The position numbers and the translations under genes are program-made. From Bacteroides sp. 519 (GTDB lineage: Bacteria; Bacteroidota; Bacteroidia; Bacteroidales; Bacteroidaceae): DNA of 64,000 bases. Below, piece by piece: positions 18,100-26,570 of the stretch. Location: assembly GCF_010500955.1 (NCBI RefSeq), contig NZ_QVMJ01000017.1:1-64000 (forward strand), in the 5' to 3' direction. Below the pieces are notes generated by a model, which saw only the letters and a list, made by a program, of their open reading frames with translations, did not search any database and had not been told where the DNA came from. Positions within the stretch are counted from its first letter, which is position 1; each line of letters starts with the position of its first letter.

Positions 18100-18528
18100 A
18101 TGAAAAAAGGTATTCTATTTGGACTAGTCTTATTACTAACCGCTTGCGGTGGTAATACACAAAAAAACAACCAGGAATCATCTGGTTCACAAGAAACAAA
18201 AACGCAGCTAGTGGATGCTTCTACTGTAAATATTTACTATTTCCATGGTAAAAAACGTTGTAAAACATGTATTGCAGTAGGCGATGTTACAGAAAAGACT
18301 ATAAAAGAGCTTTATGCAGATAATCCCCATGTAAAATTTATTGAAGTAAAAACCGACGAGAAACAAAATGCATCGCTTGTTGAGAAGTACGAAGTTACAT
18401 GGAATGCCCTCATTATAGCCAAAGGTGATAATCATGTTGAAATAACTAAAGAAGCATTTGCCAATGCTTTGAACAATCCAGAAAAGCTTACTGGTCTTAT
18501 CAAAACCGAAGTTGATAAAAGGTTATGA
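18100..18528 (+). CDS. thioredoxin-fold lipoprotein, ArsF-like
   Basis: A 142-residue lipoprotein (lipobox LLTAC, C16) with a thioredoxin-like domain carrying CKTC (C54, C57) after VNIYYFHG. It matches what is annotated as ArsF-family 'nitrophenyl compound nitroreductase subunit', named from the Shewanella arsEFG aromatic-arsenical operon, but the visible fold is thioredoxin-like, not a flavin nitroreductase. It would lie on the periplasmic side of a membrane. Its stop overlaps the ArsG-like gene by 4 bases (ATGA), so the pair is made together; a thiol partnership is inferred. Confidence 0.8.
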   Translation: MKKGILFGLVLLLTACGGNTQKNNQESSGSQETKTQLVDASTVNIYYFHGKKRCKTCIAVGDVTEKTIKELYADNPHVKFIEVKTDEKQNASLVEKYEVTWNALIIAKGDNHVEITKEAFANALNNPEKLTGLIKTEVDKRL

Positions 18529-19226
18529 TGGATTATTTGCAAAACCTTGCCGACGGTTCAAGTTGGCCGGTGCTAACAGCATTCATTTTGGGGTTGATGA
18601 CGGCCATCAGTCCTTGCCCATTGGCCACGAATATAACAGCAACTGCTTATCTGAGTAAAGATATAGGAGCAAAACATCGTGTATTGTTCTCTGGGTTGTT
18701 CTATACACTTGGACGGATGTTTACTTATACCGTACTGGGACTTATCTTTTATTTCGGAGCAAGCCAGTTTCAGGTAGCACGGCTATTACAAAACGTTGGT
18801 GGTATATGGTTGGGAATAGCACTTATAGTTATTGGAATATTTATGTTGGATATTATCAAATGGAATATTCCGGCAATGGGAAAACTAACATCCAAATTCG
18901 AAAAGAAAGAAGGAAAGAAAAGTTACCTTGATGCATTCTTGCTTGGACTACTCTTTGCCCTTGCTTTTTGTCCATACAGTGGGATACTTTACTTTGGAGG
19001 CTTAATTCCGATAACCATTGCCAGTCCGTTAGGATTATTACTCCCTCCGGTATTTGCCATTGCTACAGGGCTTCCGGTTATAGTTATAGCATGGCTGTTG
19101 GCATATAGCGTTAGTAATATGGGGAAATTCTATAATAAGATGAACATTTTTCAGAAATGGTTTAAGCGTATAGTTGCAGCCATATTTATTATAGTTGGCA
19201 TTTATTATGTGATAATAGGTATTTAG
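18525..19226 (+). CDS. ArsG-like / CcdA-DsbD-type membrane thiol transporter
   Basis: A 233-residue inner-membrane protein with about six TM helices in the CcdA/DsbD superfamily. The two Cys expected for transmembrane disulfide exchange are present: C31 in ISPCPLATN and C149 in LAFCPYSGI. It corresponds to proteins labelled aromatic aminobenzylarsenical efflux permease ArsG. It could either export aromatic arsenicals or pass reducing power to the CKTC lipoprotein encoded just upstream. Sequence cannot separate these; the Cys pair favours electron transfer. Confidence 0.8.
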   Translation: MMDYLQNLADGSSWPVLTAFILGLMTAISPCPLATNITATAYLSKDIGAKHRVLFSGLFYTLGRMFTYTVLGLIFYFGASQFQVARLLQNVGGIWLGIALIVIGIFMLDIIKWNIPAMGKLTSKFEKKEGKKSYLDAFLLGLLFALAFCPYSGILYFGGLIPITIASPLGLLLPPVFAIATGLPVIVIAWLLAYSVSNMGKFYNKMNIFQKWFKRIVAAIFIIVGIYYVIIGI

Positions 19227-19247
19227 AAACAAATTAATTTATCAATT

Positions 19248-19481
19248 ATGGAAATCATTGTATTGGGTACAGGTTGTGCCAAATGTAAAACAACCTATGA
19301 AAGAGTAAAGAAAGTAATCGAAGAAAACAATCTGGATGCAAACCTCTCTAAACAGGAGGATATTATGGAAATCATGAAATACAACGTGATGACCTTGCCC
19401 GGAATTGTTGTAAATGGCGAAGTAAAAATCAAAGGGCATGTTCCTTCCGAAAGCGAAATTCTAGAGGCTATAAGAATTTAG
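19248..19481 (+). CDS. small thioredoxin-like redox protein
   Basis: A 77-residue single-domain protein of the small archaeal-type thioredoxin/glutaredoxin family, with CAKC (C10, C13) after the first strand (MEIIVLGTG) and the cis-Pro strand MTLPGIVVNGEVK. Cytoplasmic, no signal. Positioned between the CcdA-like membrane protein and the ArsP-like permease, it may feed electrons to the former. Gap of 21 bases upstream and 26 downstream. The redox-relay role is inferred from gene order and Cys motifs. Confidence 0.85.
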   Translation: MEIIVLGTGCAKCKTTYERVKKVIEENNLDANLSKQEDIMEIMKYNVMTLPGIVVNGEVKIKGHVPSESEILEAIRI

Positions 19482-19507
19482 GAATTAGGAATTTAAAGAA
19501 AAAAAGA

Positions 19508-20857
19508 ATGAAAGAGAATGTTGATTTTAAAATCCTACTCTGGATGATTGTTATCTTTGCTGCGGTATTTTTTCTGCCGTTGGAAAGTGAGCGGTTTATG
19601 ACAGCGATTGATGCTACACTCGATTTGTCGAAATGGTATGCACAAGAACATGTTGTTATGTGCCTTCTGCCTGCCTTTTTCATTGCAGGGGTGATAGCTG
19701 TTTTTATCAGTCAGGGTGCAGTATTAAAATATTTTGGAGCCAATGCAAAAAAATGGCTTTCCTATACAGTTGCAGCTGTTTCGGGCGCTATTCTGGCAGT
19801 ATGCTCCTGTACCATATTACCTCTGTTTACAAGTATCTATAAGCGTGGAGCAGGATTAGGCCCGGCTATTGCGTTTCTGTATTCGGGCCCGGCAATCAGC
19901 ATACTATCCATCATTCTTACATGGCGTATTCTCGGAACCGAAATGGGGGTTGCCCGTATGATTGGTGCAATTCTCTTTTCTGTCATCATCGGTTTAATAA
20001 TGGCATTTATTTACCGTAAAGAAGAAAAGGTAAAAAAGGAAGAACAAATGAATATTACTGTTCCTCCGGCTAAACGCCCGATGCAACAAACCATGTTTCA
20101 CTTTTTTACATTAGTATTGATACTTGTATTTGCCAATTGGGGTGCTCCGGCAACGGATGATACAACAAGTATTTGGTATTACATATTCACGTATAAATGG
20201 TACATCACAGGGATATTGGCACTGATGTTTGCTTATTCACTTATTGCCATTCTGAAAATTAAATGGCAGTGGGTTACAGTAGGAGTTATAGTAACAGCAG
20301 GTTCGGCCATATTGGCCAATCTGTTTATATCGAATTTAAAACTGGTTCCGCTTGTACCTATGATAGTTGGAATTGCTTCACTGTCGTTTATAACATTGTT
20401 TGATAAACGTGATGCCGAAAACCGCGAATGGACACTATCGGCATGGGGATTTGCCAAACAGATAATGCCACTTTTGGCTATTGGTGTGGTAACAGCAGGT
20501 TTTCTACTTGGCTCTACCCACGACAATACTGCGATTGCAGGTGTGATACCCAATGAATGGATTGAGTGGGCAGTTGGTGGTAACTCTCTTTTATCTAATT
20601 TCTTTGCCAGCTTCACAGGAGCGTTTATGTATTTTGCCACTCTTACCGAAGTACCTATCATTCAAGGATTGATTGCCTCGGGCATGGGAAAAGGCCCTGC
20701 GTTAGCACTGCTATTGGCAGGACCGTCTCTTTCGCTTCCAAACATGCTTGTTATCCGTGGTGTAATGGGTACTAAAAAGACTGTTATTTATGTAGCATTG
20801 GTTGTTATTATGGCTACAATATCTGGTCTTATTTACGGAAACTTAATAACAATTTAA
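19508..20857 (+). CDS. ArsP-like organoarsenical permease
   Basis: A 449-residue permease of the COG0701/PF03773 family with about ten TM helices in two halves. It has AVCSCTILPLF (C99, C101) in the first half and the matching GKGPALALLLAGPSLSLPN in the second. Characterised ArsP proteins export trivalent methyl- and aromatic arsenicals; the family also includes permeases of unknown substrate. The arsR, ArsF-like and ArsG-like neighbours favour an organoarsenical role. Last gene of the operon, followed by a convergent hairpin repeat. Confidence 0.82.
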   Translation: MKENVDFKILLWMIVIFAAVFFLPLESERFMTAIDATLDLSKWYAQEHVVMCLLPAFFIAGVIAVFISQGAVLKYFGANAKKWLSYTVAAVSGAILAVCSCTILPLFTSIYKRGAGLGPAIAFLYSGPAISILSIILTWRILGTEMGVARMIGAILFSVIIGLIMAFIYRKEEKVKKEEQMNITVPPAKRPMQQTMFHFFTLVLILVFANWGAPATDDTTSIWYYIFTYKWYITGILALMFAYSLIAILKIKWQWVTVGVIVTAGSAILANLFISNLKLVPLVPMIVGIASLSFITLFDKRDAENREWTLSAWGFAKQIMPLLAIGVVTAGFLLGSTHDNTAIAGVIPNEWIEWAVGGNSLLSNFFASFTGAFMYFATLTEVPIIQGLIASGMGKGPALALLLAGPSLSLPNMLVIRGVMGTKKTVIYVALVVIMATISGLIYGNLITI

Positions 20858-20930
20858 AGTTGAATATTGAAAATTGAAAGTTACGATGCTGCATGGTAAC
20901 TTTCAATTTTAACTTTTAATTTTCAATTCC
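20858..20930. repeat. 7-bp-unit hairpin (ATTGAAA) with ATGCTGCAT loop
   Basis: Left arm: three 7-base units (GTTGAAT, ATTGAAA, ATTGAAA) then GTTAC. Right arm from 20896: GTAAC followed by TTTCAAT-type units. The loop contains ATGCTGCAT (20886-20894) and reads CCATGCAGCATCG on the minus strand. It starts right after the permease stop and extends into the last codons of the convergent ABC gene (stop at 20916). Confidence 0.85.
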
Positions 20931-21908
20931 CAAAAGCAATTCTTCAATCGTTGTGACAGATAGAGGAGAATTATTTGAACGGTATACAATATATTCCTTT
21001 TCGCCAGCTTCAATAGTGATATCGGAATCTACTTCAGGACCGGCAAATATGCCATTACGAGCCAAAGCCTTACATGCCATTGTACAAAGACGCCCTTCGC
21101 CCAGAAGTTTAACTTGGCGGGTATATTCATTTTCTACCCTGAAAAGTCCGGTTTCCATATCGAAGGTAATTCCTTTGCGGGCAAAAAAAGTACTTAAATC
21201 GCCGTTTAGCGAAAGGTCTTCTGGGGTGCCCACAGTAAGTCCGTGCGTTTTATCCATAACCCAAAGTTTATCAGCAATCTGCAAAGCAAGTTCAAGATCG
21301 TGTGTAGAAAGAAAAATAGTTTTACCAGTATCACGACTTAAACGATGTAGCAATTGCATGATTTCAACTTTACTGGGAAAGTCGAGGAATGCCGTAGGCT
21401 CATCAAGAAAGATAACGGGCGTTTCTTGTGCCAGTGCTTTGGCAATCATTACCTTCTGCCGTTCGCCATCGCTTAGGGTTTCTACCATGCGTTGAGCAAG
21501 GTCTTCAATATGAATCTGAGCAATGGCACGCTGTACAATTTCCTTGTCTTGCTTGCTAAGTGAGCCCCAGAATCCGGTGTAGGGGCTCCGGCCAAGACCA
21601 ATCAGCTCTTCGGCAGTCATATTACGAATTTCGAGACGGTCGGTAAGTACCACGCCAATAATATGAGACAGCTCACTGTCTGTATAGCTTTCCAGTTCTT
21701 TTCCTTGTATGCAGATTTTACCCGATAGTTTGGGTTGGAAAGCCGATAGTGTGCGCAACAGGGTAGATTTACCTATTCCGTTGGTTCCCAGTAAACAAGT
21801 CAACTCGCCTTCATTAATGGTTGCATGAATGTTTTCGGCTACCACTTTGGTGCCTTTTTTAGTGGGATAGCCAATGCTAAGTGACTGTATTTCGATTGTT
21901 TTATTCAT
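20916..21908 (-). CDS. ABC transporter ATPase, siderophore/cobalamin (FecE/BtuD) type
   Basis: A 330-residue ATPase with Walker A GTNGIGKST, signature LSDGERQK, Walker B VIFLDEPTAFLD and switch His in STHDLEL. The closest type is the iron-siderophore/vitamin B12 importers. About 70 extra C-terminal residues (VKLLGEGRLCTMACKALARNG onwards) are unusual for BtuD-like proteins. No permease or binding-protein gene is adjacent, so it is an orphan ATPase or serves components elsewhere. It overlaps creD by 8 bases, which links it to the cell-envelope operon upstream. Confidence 0.85.
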   Translation of the reverse strand: MNKTIEIQSLSIGYPTKKGTKVVAENIHATINEGELTCLLGTNGIGKSTLLRTLSAFQPKLSGKICIQGKELESYTDSELSHIIGVVLTDRLEIRNMTAEELIGLGRSPYTGFWGSLSKQDKEIVQRAIAQIHIEDLAQRMVETLSDGERQKVMIAKALAQETPVIFLDEPTAFLDFPSKVEIMQLLHRLSRDTGKTIFLSTHDLELALQIADKLWVMDKTHGLTVGTPEDLSLNGDLSTFFARKGITFDMETGLFRVENEYTRQVKLLGEGRLCTMACKALARNGIFAGPEVDSDITIEAGEKEYIVYRSNNSPLSVTTIEELLLGIEN

Positions 21909-23247
21909 TGAACCAATCTATTTTTTTAGAAAAATACATTAAAATAGCCTGTATAACAAATAGTCCAAGGCTGCCGGCAAGAAGTGCCAGGGTTTCCAGT
22001 TGTATAAGTATGTAAATATAGGTATATAATGCGGTAAGCAAACCAATCATAACAAAAGCCGGTCGCCAACTTTTCATAATACCACGAATGTAAAGGCCTA
22101 TCAAACCAATTGTTAATCCGGAGGCTATGATATAAGCCAACCCAAAGACCATTTGTTCTGATAATGAAAGCAATAAAGCATAAAAAAGGCATAATGCTAA
22201 ACCAATTAACAAATACTGTAACGTATGAATACGTTTCTTATCCAGAATTTCTACAAAAAATATAACTGTAAAGGTAAGTAGTATTATCAGTATGGCATAT
22301 TTAGCTGTTCGCATAGATTGTTGATACTGCTCTACCGGCACTTTGAGGTTTACACCAAAATCAGAATTTTCTATCTCATTACGCGGACTGTTATTTACAA
22401 AAACCTGCGAGAAACTACGGTTTAAATTCAACACTTGCCAGTTAGCTGTGAAAGATTCGTTTGTGATTTCATGTTTTTCGGGAAGATACTTTCCTACAAA
22501 ACTGGGTGTTCCCCAATCGGCCTCCATAAACACTTTGGTGGTTTTCCCTAACGGTATAAAATACATGGCTTGCGACCCTTTCAATTTTAATTCTACTTTG
22601 AAAGGAATAACCTTTTCTTTTAATTCCGGAATATCCACCACTTTACTAACCCCCGATGTAGTGGCCAGTTCTTTACCATTCAATCCGGGATCGAAATCAT
22701 AGATAGAATCACCCAAAGATATTTTAATTTGTTCTCCAATACCGCGCATATCAGCAATACCTAAACAAAGTGTAGCATTGTTAAAACGAATATCATCTAT
22801 ATTTATTCCTTGTTTTTTCAACTCTGCCGGATTAAACGATCCCTCCATTGTGATAATAGAGTTATAAACATTCACTTCATATATATTCCTTTTCCGCGTC
22901 TCGGTAGTTAGCTTAGCATTGATGTTTAAATCATCGGGCAAAAGAGTCAGGTTCTTTACTACTGTTGTAGCAATCTCTTTCCCATTTTCTACAGATGTTT
23001 GAAGAGCAATGTATTTGAAATTCAAATAAGGCCCAACAACTGTTTGACGGCCACTCCATTTTTCGCTGACTTCGCGAATAGCGCCAGACTCTAAATCATA
23101 TCTTTCATTTATCAGTTCCCGGATCATGCTCATTGGAATGAACGAAAGAAGAACCAGAATACCAATAGTGATAATCTTTAATGATTTTGAAATGCGCCGT
23201 AAGAATCCCGGTTTCCTATCGTCCGAAAAAAAGTTTTGATTTTCCAT
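21901..23247 (-). CDS. creD: CreD-family inner-membrane protein
   Basis: A 448-residue membrane protein of the CreD family. One TM helix near residues 20-45, a large periplasmic beta-rich domain (about 50-320), then five to six TM helices. In E. coli, CreD belongs to the CreBC regulon and affects envelope integrity and colicin resistance; in Bacteroidota the role is little known. Here it follows a small winged-helix regulator and a membrane protein instead of CreBC, with a short 7-bp-unit repeat in between. Confidence 0.88.
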   Translation of the reverse strand: MENQNFFSDDRKPGFLRRISKSLKIITIGILVLLSFIPMSMIRELINERYDLESGAIREVSEKWSGRQTVVGPYLNFKYIALQTSVENGKEIATTVVKNLTLLPDDLNINAKLTTETRKRNIYEVNVYNSIITMEGSFNPAELKKQGINIDDIRFNNATLCLGIADMRGIGEQIKISLGDSIYDFDPGLNGKELATTSGVSKVVDIPELKEKVIPFKVELKLKGSQAMYFIPLGKTTKVFMEADWGTPSFVGKYLPEKHEITNESFTANWQVLNLNRSFSQVFVNNSPRNEIENSDFGVNLKVPVEQYQQSMRTAKYAILIILLTFTVIFFVEILDKKRIHTLQYLLIGLALCLFYALLLSLSEQMVFGLAYIIASGLTIGLIGLYIRGIMKSWRPAFVMIGLLTALYTYIYILIQLETLALLAGSLGLFVIQAILMYFSKKIDWFNE

Positions 23248-23256
23248 AATGTTATT

Positions 23257-23311
23257 GTTAGTAGTTAGTAGCTGGTAGTTAGTAGCTAGTAGCTAGTAGC
23301 TAGTAGTTAGT
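23257..23311. repeat. 7-bp tandem repeat GYTRGTA
   Basis: About seven units of GTTAGTA/GCTAGTA/GCTGGTA in a row between creD and the winged-helix gene. It reaches into the stop codon of the latter (23307-23309). Unlike most elements here it has no long inverted arm, although GCTAGTAGC is itself partly self-complementary. Slippage-prone. Confidence 0.8.
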
Positions 23312-23612
23312 CTTGAAAATCTGATTTGAGAAATCGTTCCAAAGCCAGAATATGTTCTGTAAAAGCCTCCCGTCCTTTTTTTGTTGCTTTGTAAATGGTT
23401 TTAGTTTTACGTCCTACAAACGTTTTTTTGCATGAAATGTATTTTAATTCTTCCAATGCACGCGCATGACTTGCCAGGTTGCCATCGGTTAGCGACAGTT
23501 GTTCCTTAAGGGTATTGAAATCAATGCTGTCATTCACCATAAGAATTGCCATAATCCCCAACCGCACCTTGTTTTCGAACGCTCTGTTTATATGATGAAA
23601 ATCTTCCAGCAT
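23307..23612 (-). CDS. small winged-helix transcriptional regulator
   Basis: A 101-residue MarR/HTH_34-like winged-helix protein: helix-turn-helix around FNTLKEQLSLTDGNLASHARALEELKYIS, wing around KTFVGRKTKTIYKATKKG. Such single-domain regulators commonly sit with creD and a small membrane protein in Bacteroidota. It starts immediately after the upstream membrane-protein gene (no gap), so one operon is likely. A perfect palindrome over the operon promoter at 24287-24304 is a candidate binding site. Confidence 0.82.
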   Translation of the reverse strand: MLEDFHHINRAFENKVRLGIMAILMVNDSIDFNTLKEQLSLTDGNLASHARALEELKYISCKKTFVGRKTKTIYKATKKGREAFTEHILALERFLKSDFQD

Positions 23613-24239
23613 CTATTTATTTTTTTCGTATAACAAATAAAATAAAACACCATAAATAATATGGAGGCCACCAAAGCCAATGGTCCAGAACAACAACCCG
23701 TTACCTTCGAAAAAGGCATCCAGTAGTCCCAGAATCAAGAATCCATATCCCAACCATGCCACATTCGAGAAAGTATATTTAGCAACATTCACCAACGAAA
23801 GCCCATAAAACAGAAGCATTACACTGGATGTTAATCCATAGTTTTGATTGCATAGTAATGCAATACAGAATAACCCACCCACAAATAGAGGTATCCCAAA
23901 ATTCCAAATGATACGATAAGTAAGCTTATTAAACAGTTTTTGCTTTACTTTATTCGATTTATAATAAGATATCAGGAAAGCGGTAACAACAGAAATCAAT
24001 AGAACACCACCTGCCACAGCAAGCACCAAAGTTAATTTCTGCTCTTGCGGCAGAGCAACCTGATAACTTGCCTGATTTATAAATTGTATACCTGCCACAC
24101 GGCTTACTATCCATGCTCCTAGTAACGAATATATGCCCACAAGCACACCCGTTAAGCCACTTAATGAGACAAACTTTGAGGAGCGTTCCATTAGCTCCTT
24201 AATCTCATTTACCGATTGTATTGCTTTTATTTTATCCAT
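23613..24239 (-). CDS. five- to six-TM inner-membrane protein, creD operon
   Basis: A 208-residue membrane protein with an N-terminal soluble helix (MDKIKAIQSVNEIKELMERS) and about six hydrophobic segments. The ATG at 24239 is preferred over an in-frame start at 24296 because the longer form would begin upstream of the promoter -7 box at 24260-24267. First gene of the putative regulator/creD/ABC operon. Function unknown. Confidence 0.78.
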   Translation of the reverse strand: MDKIKAIQSVNEIKELMERSSKFVSLSGLTGVLVGIYSLLGAWIVSRVAGIQFINQASYQVALPQEQKLTLVLAVAGGVLLISVVTAFLISYYKSNKVKQKLFNKLTYRIIWNFGIPLFVGGLFCIALLCNQNYGLTSSVMLLFYGLSLVNVAKYTFSNVAWLGYGFLILGLLDAFFEGNGLLFWTIGFGGLHIIYGVLFYLLYEKNK

Positions 24240-24259
24240 ATAAAAAGTACTTTGTGCCG

Positions 24260-24304
24260 CAAAGTTAAAAACAGAAATTGCAATACAAATACACAAGTGT
24301 ATTT
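24260..24304 (-). promoter_or_regulatory. creD-operon promoter with overlapping palindrome
   Basis: On the minus strand TTTG (24286-24289), 18 bases, TAACTTTG (24260-24267). A perfect palindrome AAATACAC-AA-GTGTATTT spans 24287-24304 and overlaps the -33 box, well placed for repression. The winged-helix protein of the operon is the obvious candidate ligand. Confidence 0.65.
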
Positions 24305-24324
24305 ATTAACTCTTTTTAATTATA

Positions 24325-24410
24325 TTCACGACAAAGGACAGAATAATCCTGCCGAAGTGGCCAAAGAAGATGTACTGGCAGAAATATGTATCCGGGTGTT
24401 GGAGAAGTAA
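24325..24410 (+). pseudogene. possible coding remnant
   Basis: A stretch reading GQNNPAEVAKEDVLAEICIRV and ending in a stop at about 24410 has codon use and a charged-helix pattern like real coding sequence, but no start or promoter of its own and no recognisable family. It may be the decayed 3' end of a lost gene, or chance. It lies in the gap between the creD operon and the sRNA. Confidence 0.25.
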
Positions 24411-24421
24411 TGGCTATAAAA

Positions 24422-24485
24422 CAAAAAAGGAGTCACGCCTGACTCCAATCAATTAACCTTAAAATCTAATACCATGAAAAACACA
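24422..24485 (-). ncRNA. small RNA, copy A
   Basis: Minus-strand transcript of about 62 nt. It starts a few bases after the -7 box at 24489-24496 and ends in a terminator hairpin GGAGTC-AGGCGT-GACTCC followed by six U (24423-24446). The body reads TGTTTTTCATGGTATTAG and then an AU-rich stretch with GGTTAA. A second copy with the same layout is at 30.8 kb, and the bases between promoter and hairpin are nearly identical. This may belong to the paralogous sRNA families described in Bacteroides (FopS comes to mind), but I cannot confirm identity. Confidence 0.75.
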
Positions 24486-24488
24486 GTG

Positions 24489-24519
24489 CAAAGATAAGGA
24501 CTATAATTAAATACGCAAA
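24489..24519 (-). promoter_or_regulatory. promoter of sRNA copy A
   Basis: On the minus strand TTTG (24516-24519), exactly 19 bases, TATCTTTG (24489-24496): perfect in both boxes and spacing, and matched by the same arrangement in copy B. Confidence 0.85.
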
Positions 24520-24602
24520 ACTTCAAAGCGAAAAAATATGTTAGATAACACATTTTTAACTTTTAAGTATTCTTTTACCTACAATAAACCAATTTATTTT
24601 CA

Positions 24603-24610
24603 TAGCTTTG
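24603..24610 (+). promoter_or_regulatory. -7 box of the monooxygenase/acyltransferase operon
   Basis: TAGCTTTG fits the -7 consensus and lies 30 bases upstream of the ATG at 24641. No clear TTTG is found at the -33 position. Between the sRNA promoter and this box the DNA is A+T-rich without other recognisable signals. Confidence 0.5.
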
Positions 24611-24640
24611 CCGGCTCAACTAATATTTTTCTCAAACTAG

Positions 24641-25717
24641 ATGAAATCATTTTTTATAGGAAATCTGGAAGTAAAGCTTCCAGTCATTCAAGGTGGAATG
24701 GGAGTAGGTGTATCTTTGTCGGGATTAGCCTCGGCCGTTGCCAACGAAGGTGGAATTGGTGTTATTTCGTGCGCAGGTCTAGGTTTAATCTACCATAAAT
24801 CTCCTGGAGATTATCTAAACAAATGCATATTGGGATTAAAAGAAGAAATTGCAAAAGCCAAGAAAAAAACAAAAGGCATAATTGGAGTAAACATTATGGT
24901 TGCACTGAGCAATTATGCTGATATGGTAAAAACATCAATTGCAGAAAAAGTTGATGTTATCTTTGCTGGCGCAGGACTTCCCTTCGACTTACCTTCTTAT
25001 CTGACCAGCGAAAGCAGAACCAAACTGGTTCCGATTGTATCATCGTCGCGAGCTGCCAAAATTATCTGTGATAAGTGGAAAAACAATTTCGGCTATTTGC
25101 CCGATGCTATTGTTGTAGAAGGTCCTAAAGCCGGCGGACACCTAGGATTCAAAGTAGACCAGCTTGAAGATGAACATTATGCATTGGAACAGCTTATACC
25201 CGAAGTGGTAACTATAGCCAACTCATACAAAGAAGAAAAAAACATTCCGGTAATTGCAGCAGGAGGAATCTCCACCGGAAAAGATATCCTTCGGTTTATC
25301 GAAATGGGAGCTTCGGGTGTGCAAATGGGAACAACCTTTGTTACAACTACAGAATGCGATGCATCCAACACATTTAAGGAAGTGTTTGTTAACGCAAAAC
25401 AAACAGATGTAAAGATCATCCAAAGTCCTGTTGGTATGCCCGGAAGAGCTATTGATGGCGAATTTATTCAAAATGTAGAAAAAGGATTGGAGAAACCTAA
25501 AAATTGTCCTTTCCATTGTATCAAAACCTGCGACTATACAAAGAGTCCGTATTGTATTGTTCAATGCCTATATCAGGCAGCCAAAGGAAACATGAAGAAA
25601 GGGTATGCCTTTACAGGAATTAATGTTCATTTGTCTGAAAAGATATCAAGTGTAAAAGAAGTTATTTCCAAGCTGAAGGCTGAATTTTTAAAAGCAAAAG
25701 TTGAAGGAGGAATATAA
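24641..25717 (+). CDS. nitronate monooxygenase / FabK-like flavoprotein
   Basis: A 358-residue TIM-barrel flavoprotein of the 2-nitropropane dioxygenase/FabK family. It has the N-terminal PVIQGGMGVGVS and the FMN-binding segments VVEGPKAGGHLG, AAGGISTGKD and GASGVQMGTTFV. The C-terminus carries a Cys cluster (CPFHCIKTCDYTKSPYC) seen in a Bacteroidota/Clostridia subgroup. It could oxidise nitronates or act as an enoyl-ACP reductase; the coupled acyltransferase gene (1-base overlap, TAATG) favours lipid metabolism, by inference. Confidence 0.83.
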   Translation: MKSFFIGNLEVKLPVIQGGMGVGVSLSGLASAVANEGGIGVISCAGLGLIYHKSPGDYLNKCILGLKEEIAKAKKKTKGIIGVNIMVALSNYADMVKTSIAEKVDVIFAGAGLPFDLPSYLTSESRTKLVPIVSSSRAAKIICDKWKNNFGYLPDAIVVEGPKAGGHLGFKVDQLEDEHYALEQLIPEVVTIANSYKEEKNIPVIAAGGISTGKDILRFIEMGASGVQMGTTFVTTTECDASNTFKEVFVNAKQTDVKIIQSPVGMPGRAIDGEFIQNVEKGLEKPKNCPFHCIKTCDYTKSPYCIVQCLYQAAKGNMKKGYAFTGINVHLSEKISSVKEVISKLKAEFLKAKVEGGI

Positions 25718-26451
25718 TGCAAAAACTACTGGCATATCCTCTTTCTGTTATCTACTATCTGCTATTTGGATTCACTTTGGTGTTTTTCCATGTAGTACAG
25801 TGGATTTGCTTCAACTTATTTGGCTATGAGGCCCACAAAAAGAGTGTAGATGTACTGTGTTTCTTTCTGGTAGCAAATACGTATGTTTTAGGTACAAGGT
25901 ATAAAATGAGGAATCTGGATAAACTTCCTTCAGGAGTACCTCTTATAATTGCAGCTAATCATCAGAGTTTGTATGACATAACTACTATTGGTTGGTTTAT
26001 GAGGAAAACACACCCTAAATTTGTCAGTAAGATTGAATTAGGTAAGGGTATTCCTAGTATTTCGTATAACCTGAATCATGGCGGATCGGTGCTCATTGAC
26101 CGGAAAGATTCGAAGCAGGCTCTAACTGCCATAAAAGAGATGAGCCAATATATAGAAGCCAACAAACGTGCAACTGTTATATTCCCCGAAGGTACACGAA
26201 GCAAAACCGGTAAACCCAGACGTTTTGCCGAAAACGGACTAAAAATCCTCTGTAAATATGCACCATCGGCTTATGTGGTTCCTGTTACTATAAATAACTC
26301 GTGGAAAATGACTAAGTGGGGTTCTTTCCCCCTAGGCATAGGAAACAAACTTGAATTTATTATTCATGATCCTATCCCGGTAAAGGATATGCCTTTTCCT
26401 GAGCTTTTTGCAAAAACAGAACAGACAATAGTGCAGGATATTAAAGTGTAA
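25717..26451 (+). CDS. plsC: PlsC-type lysophospholipid acyltransferase
   Basis: A 244-residue membrane acyltransferase with the HX4D motif in AANHQSLYD and the FPEGTRSKTG motif, defining 1-acyl-glycerol-3-phosphate O-acyltransferases that form phosphatidic acid. N-terminal hydrophobic segment at residues 6-30. Its ATG shares one base with the upstream stop, so it is co-translated with the flavoprotein. Exact acyl acceptor not determined; other acyltransferases of this family act on lysophospholipids or ornithine lipids. Confidence 0.87.
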   Translation: MQKLLAYPLSVIYYLLFGFTLVFFHVVQWICFNLFGYEAHKKSVDVLCFFLVANTYVLGTRYKMRNLDKLPSGVPLIIAANHQSLYDITTIGWFMRKTHPKFVSKIELGKGIPSISYNLNHGGSVLIDRKDSKQALTAIKEMSQYIEANKRATVIFPEGTRSKTGKPRRFAENGLKILCKYAPSAYVVPVTINNSWKMTKWGSFPLGIGNKLEFIIHDPIPVKDMPFPELFAKTEQTIVQDIKV

Positions 26452-26467
26452 TCTTATTTAGTCTGGT

Positions 26468-26562
26468 ATTTCACCACAGAGTTCACAGAGTTACACAGAG
26501 TTTTAAATATGCCGCATGGAAGTTTAAAACTCTGTGTAACTCTGTGAACTCTGTGGTGAAAT
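26468..26562. repeat. perfect 40-bp-arm palindrome, copy 1
   Basis: Left arm 26468-26507 and right arm 26523-26562 are perfect reverse complements over 40 bases, built from CACAGAGTT units. The 15-base loop is TATGCCGCATGGAAG. It lies 8 bases from the end of the convergent MFS gene. A second copy at 35861-35956 has the same arms and the same loop in reverse orientation with three extra bases. Confidence 0.95.
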
Positions 26563-26570
26563 CGTACAAT

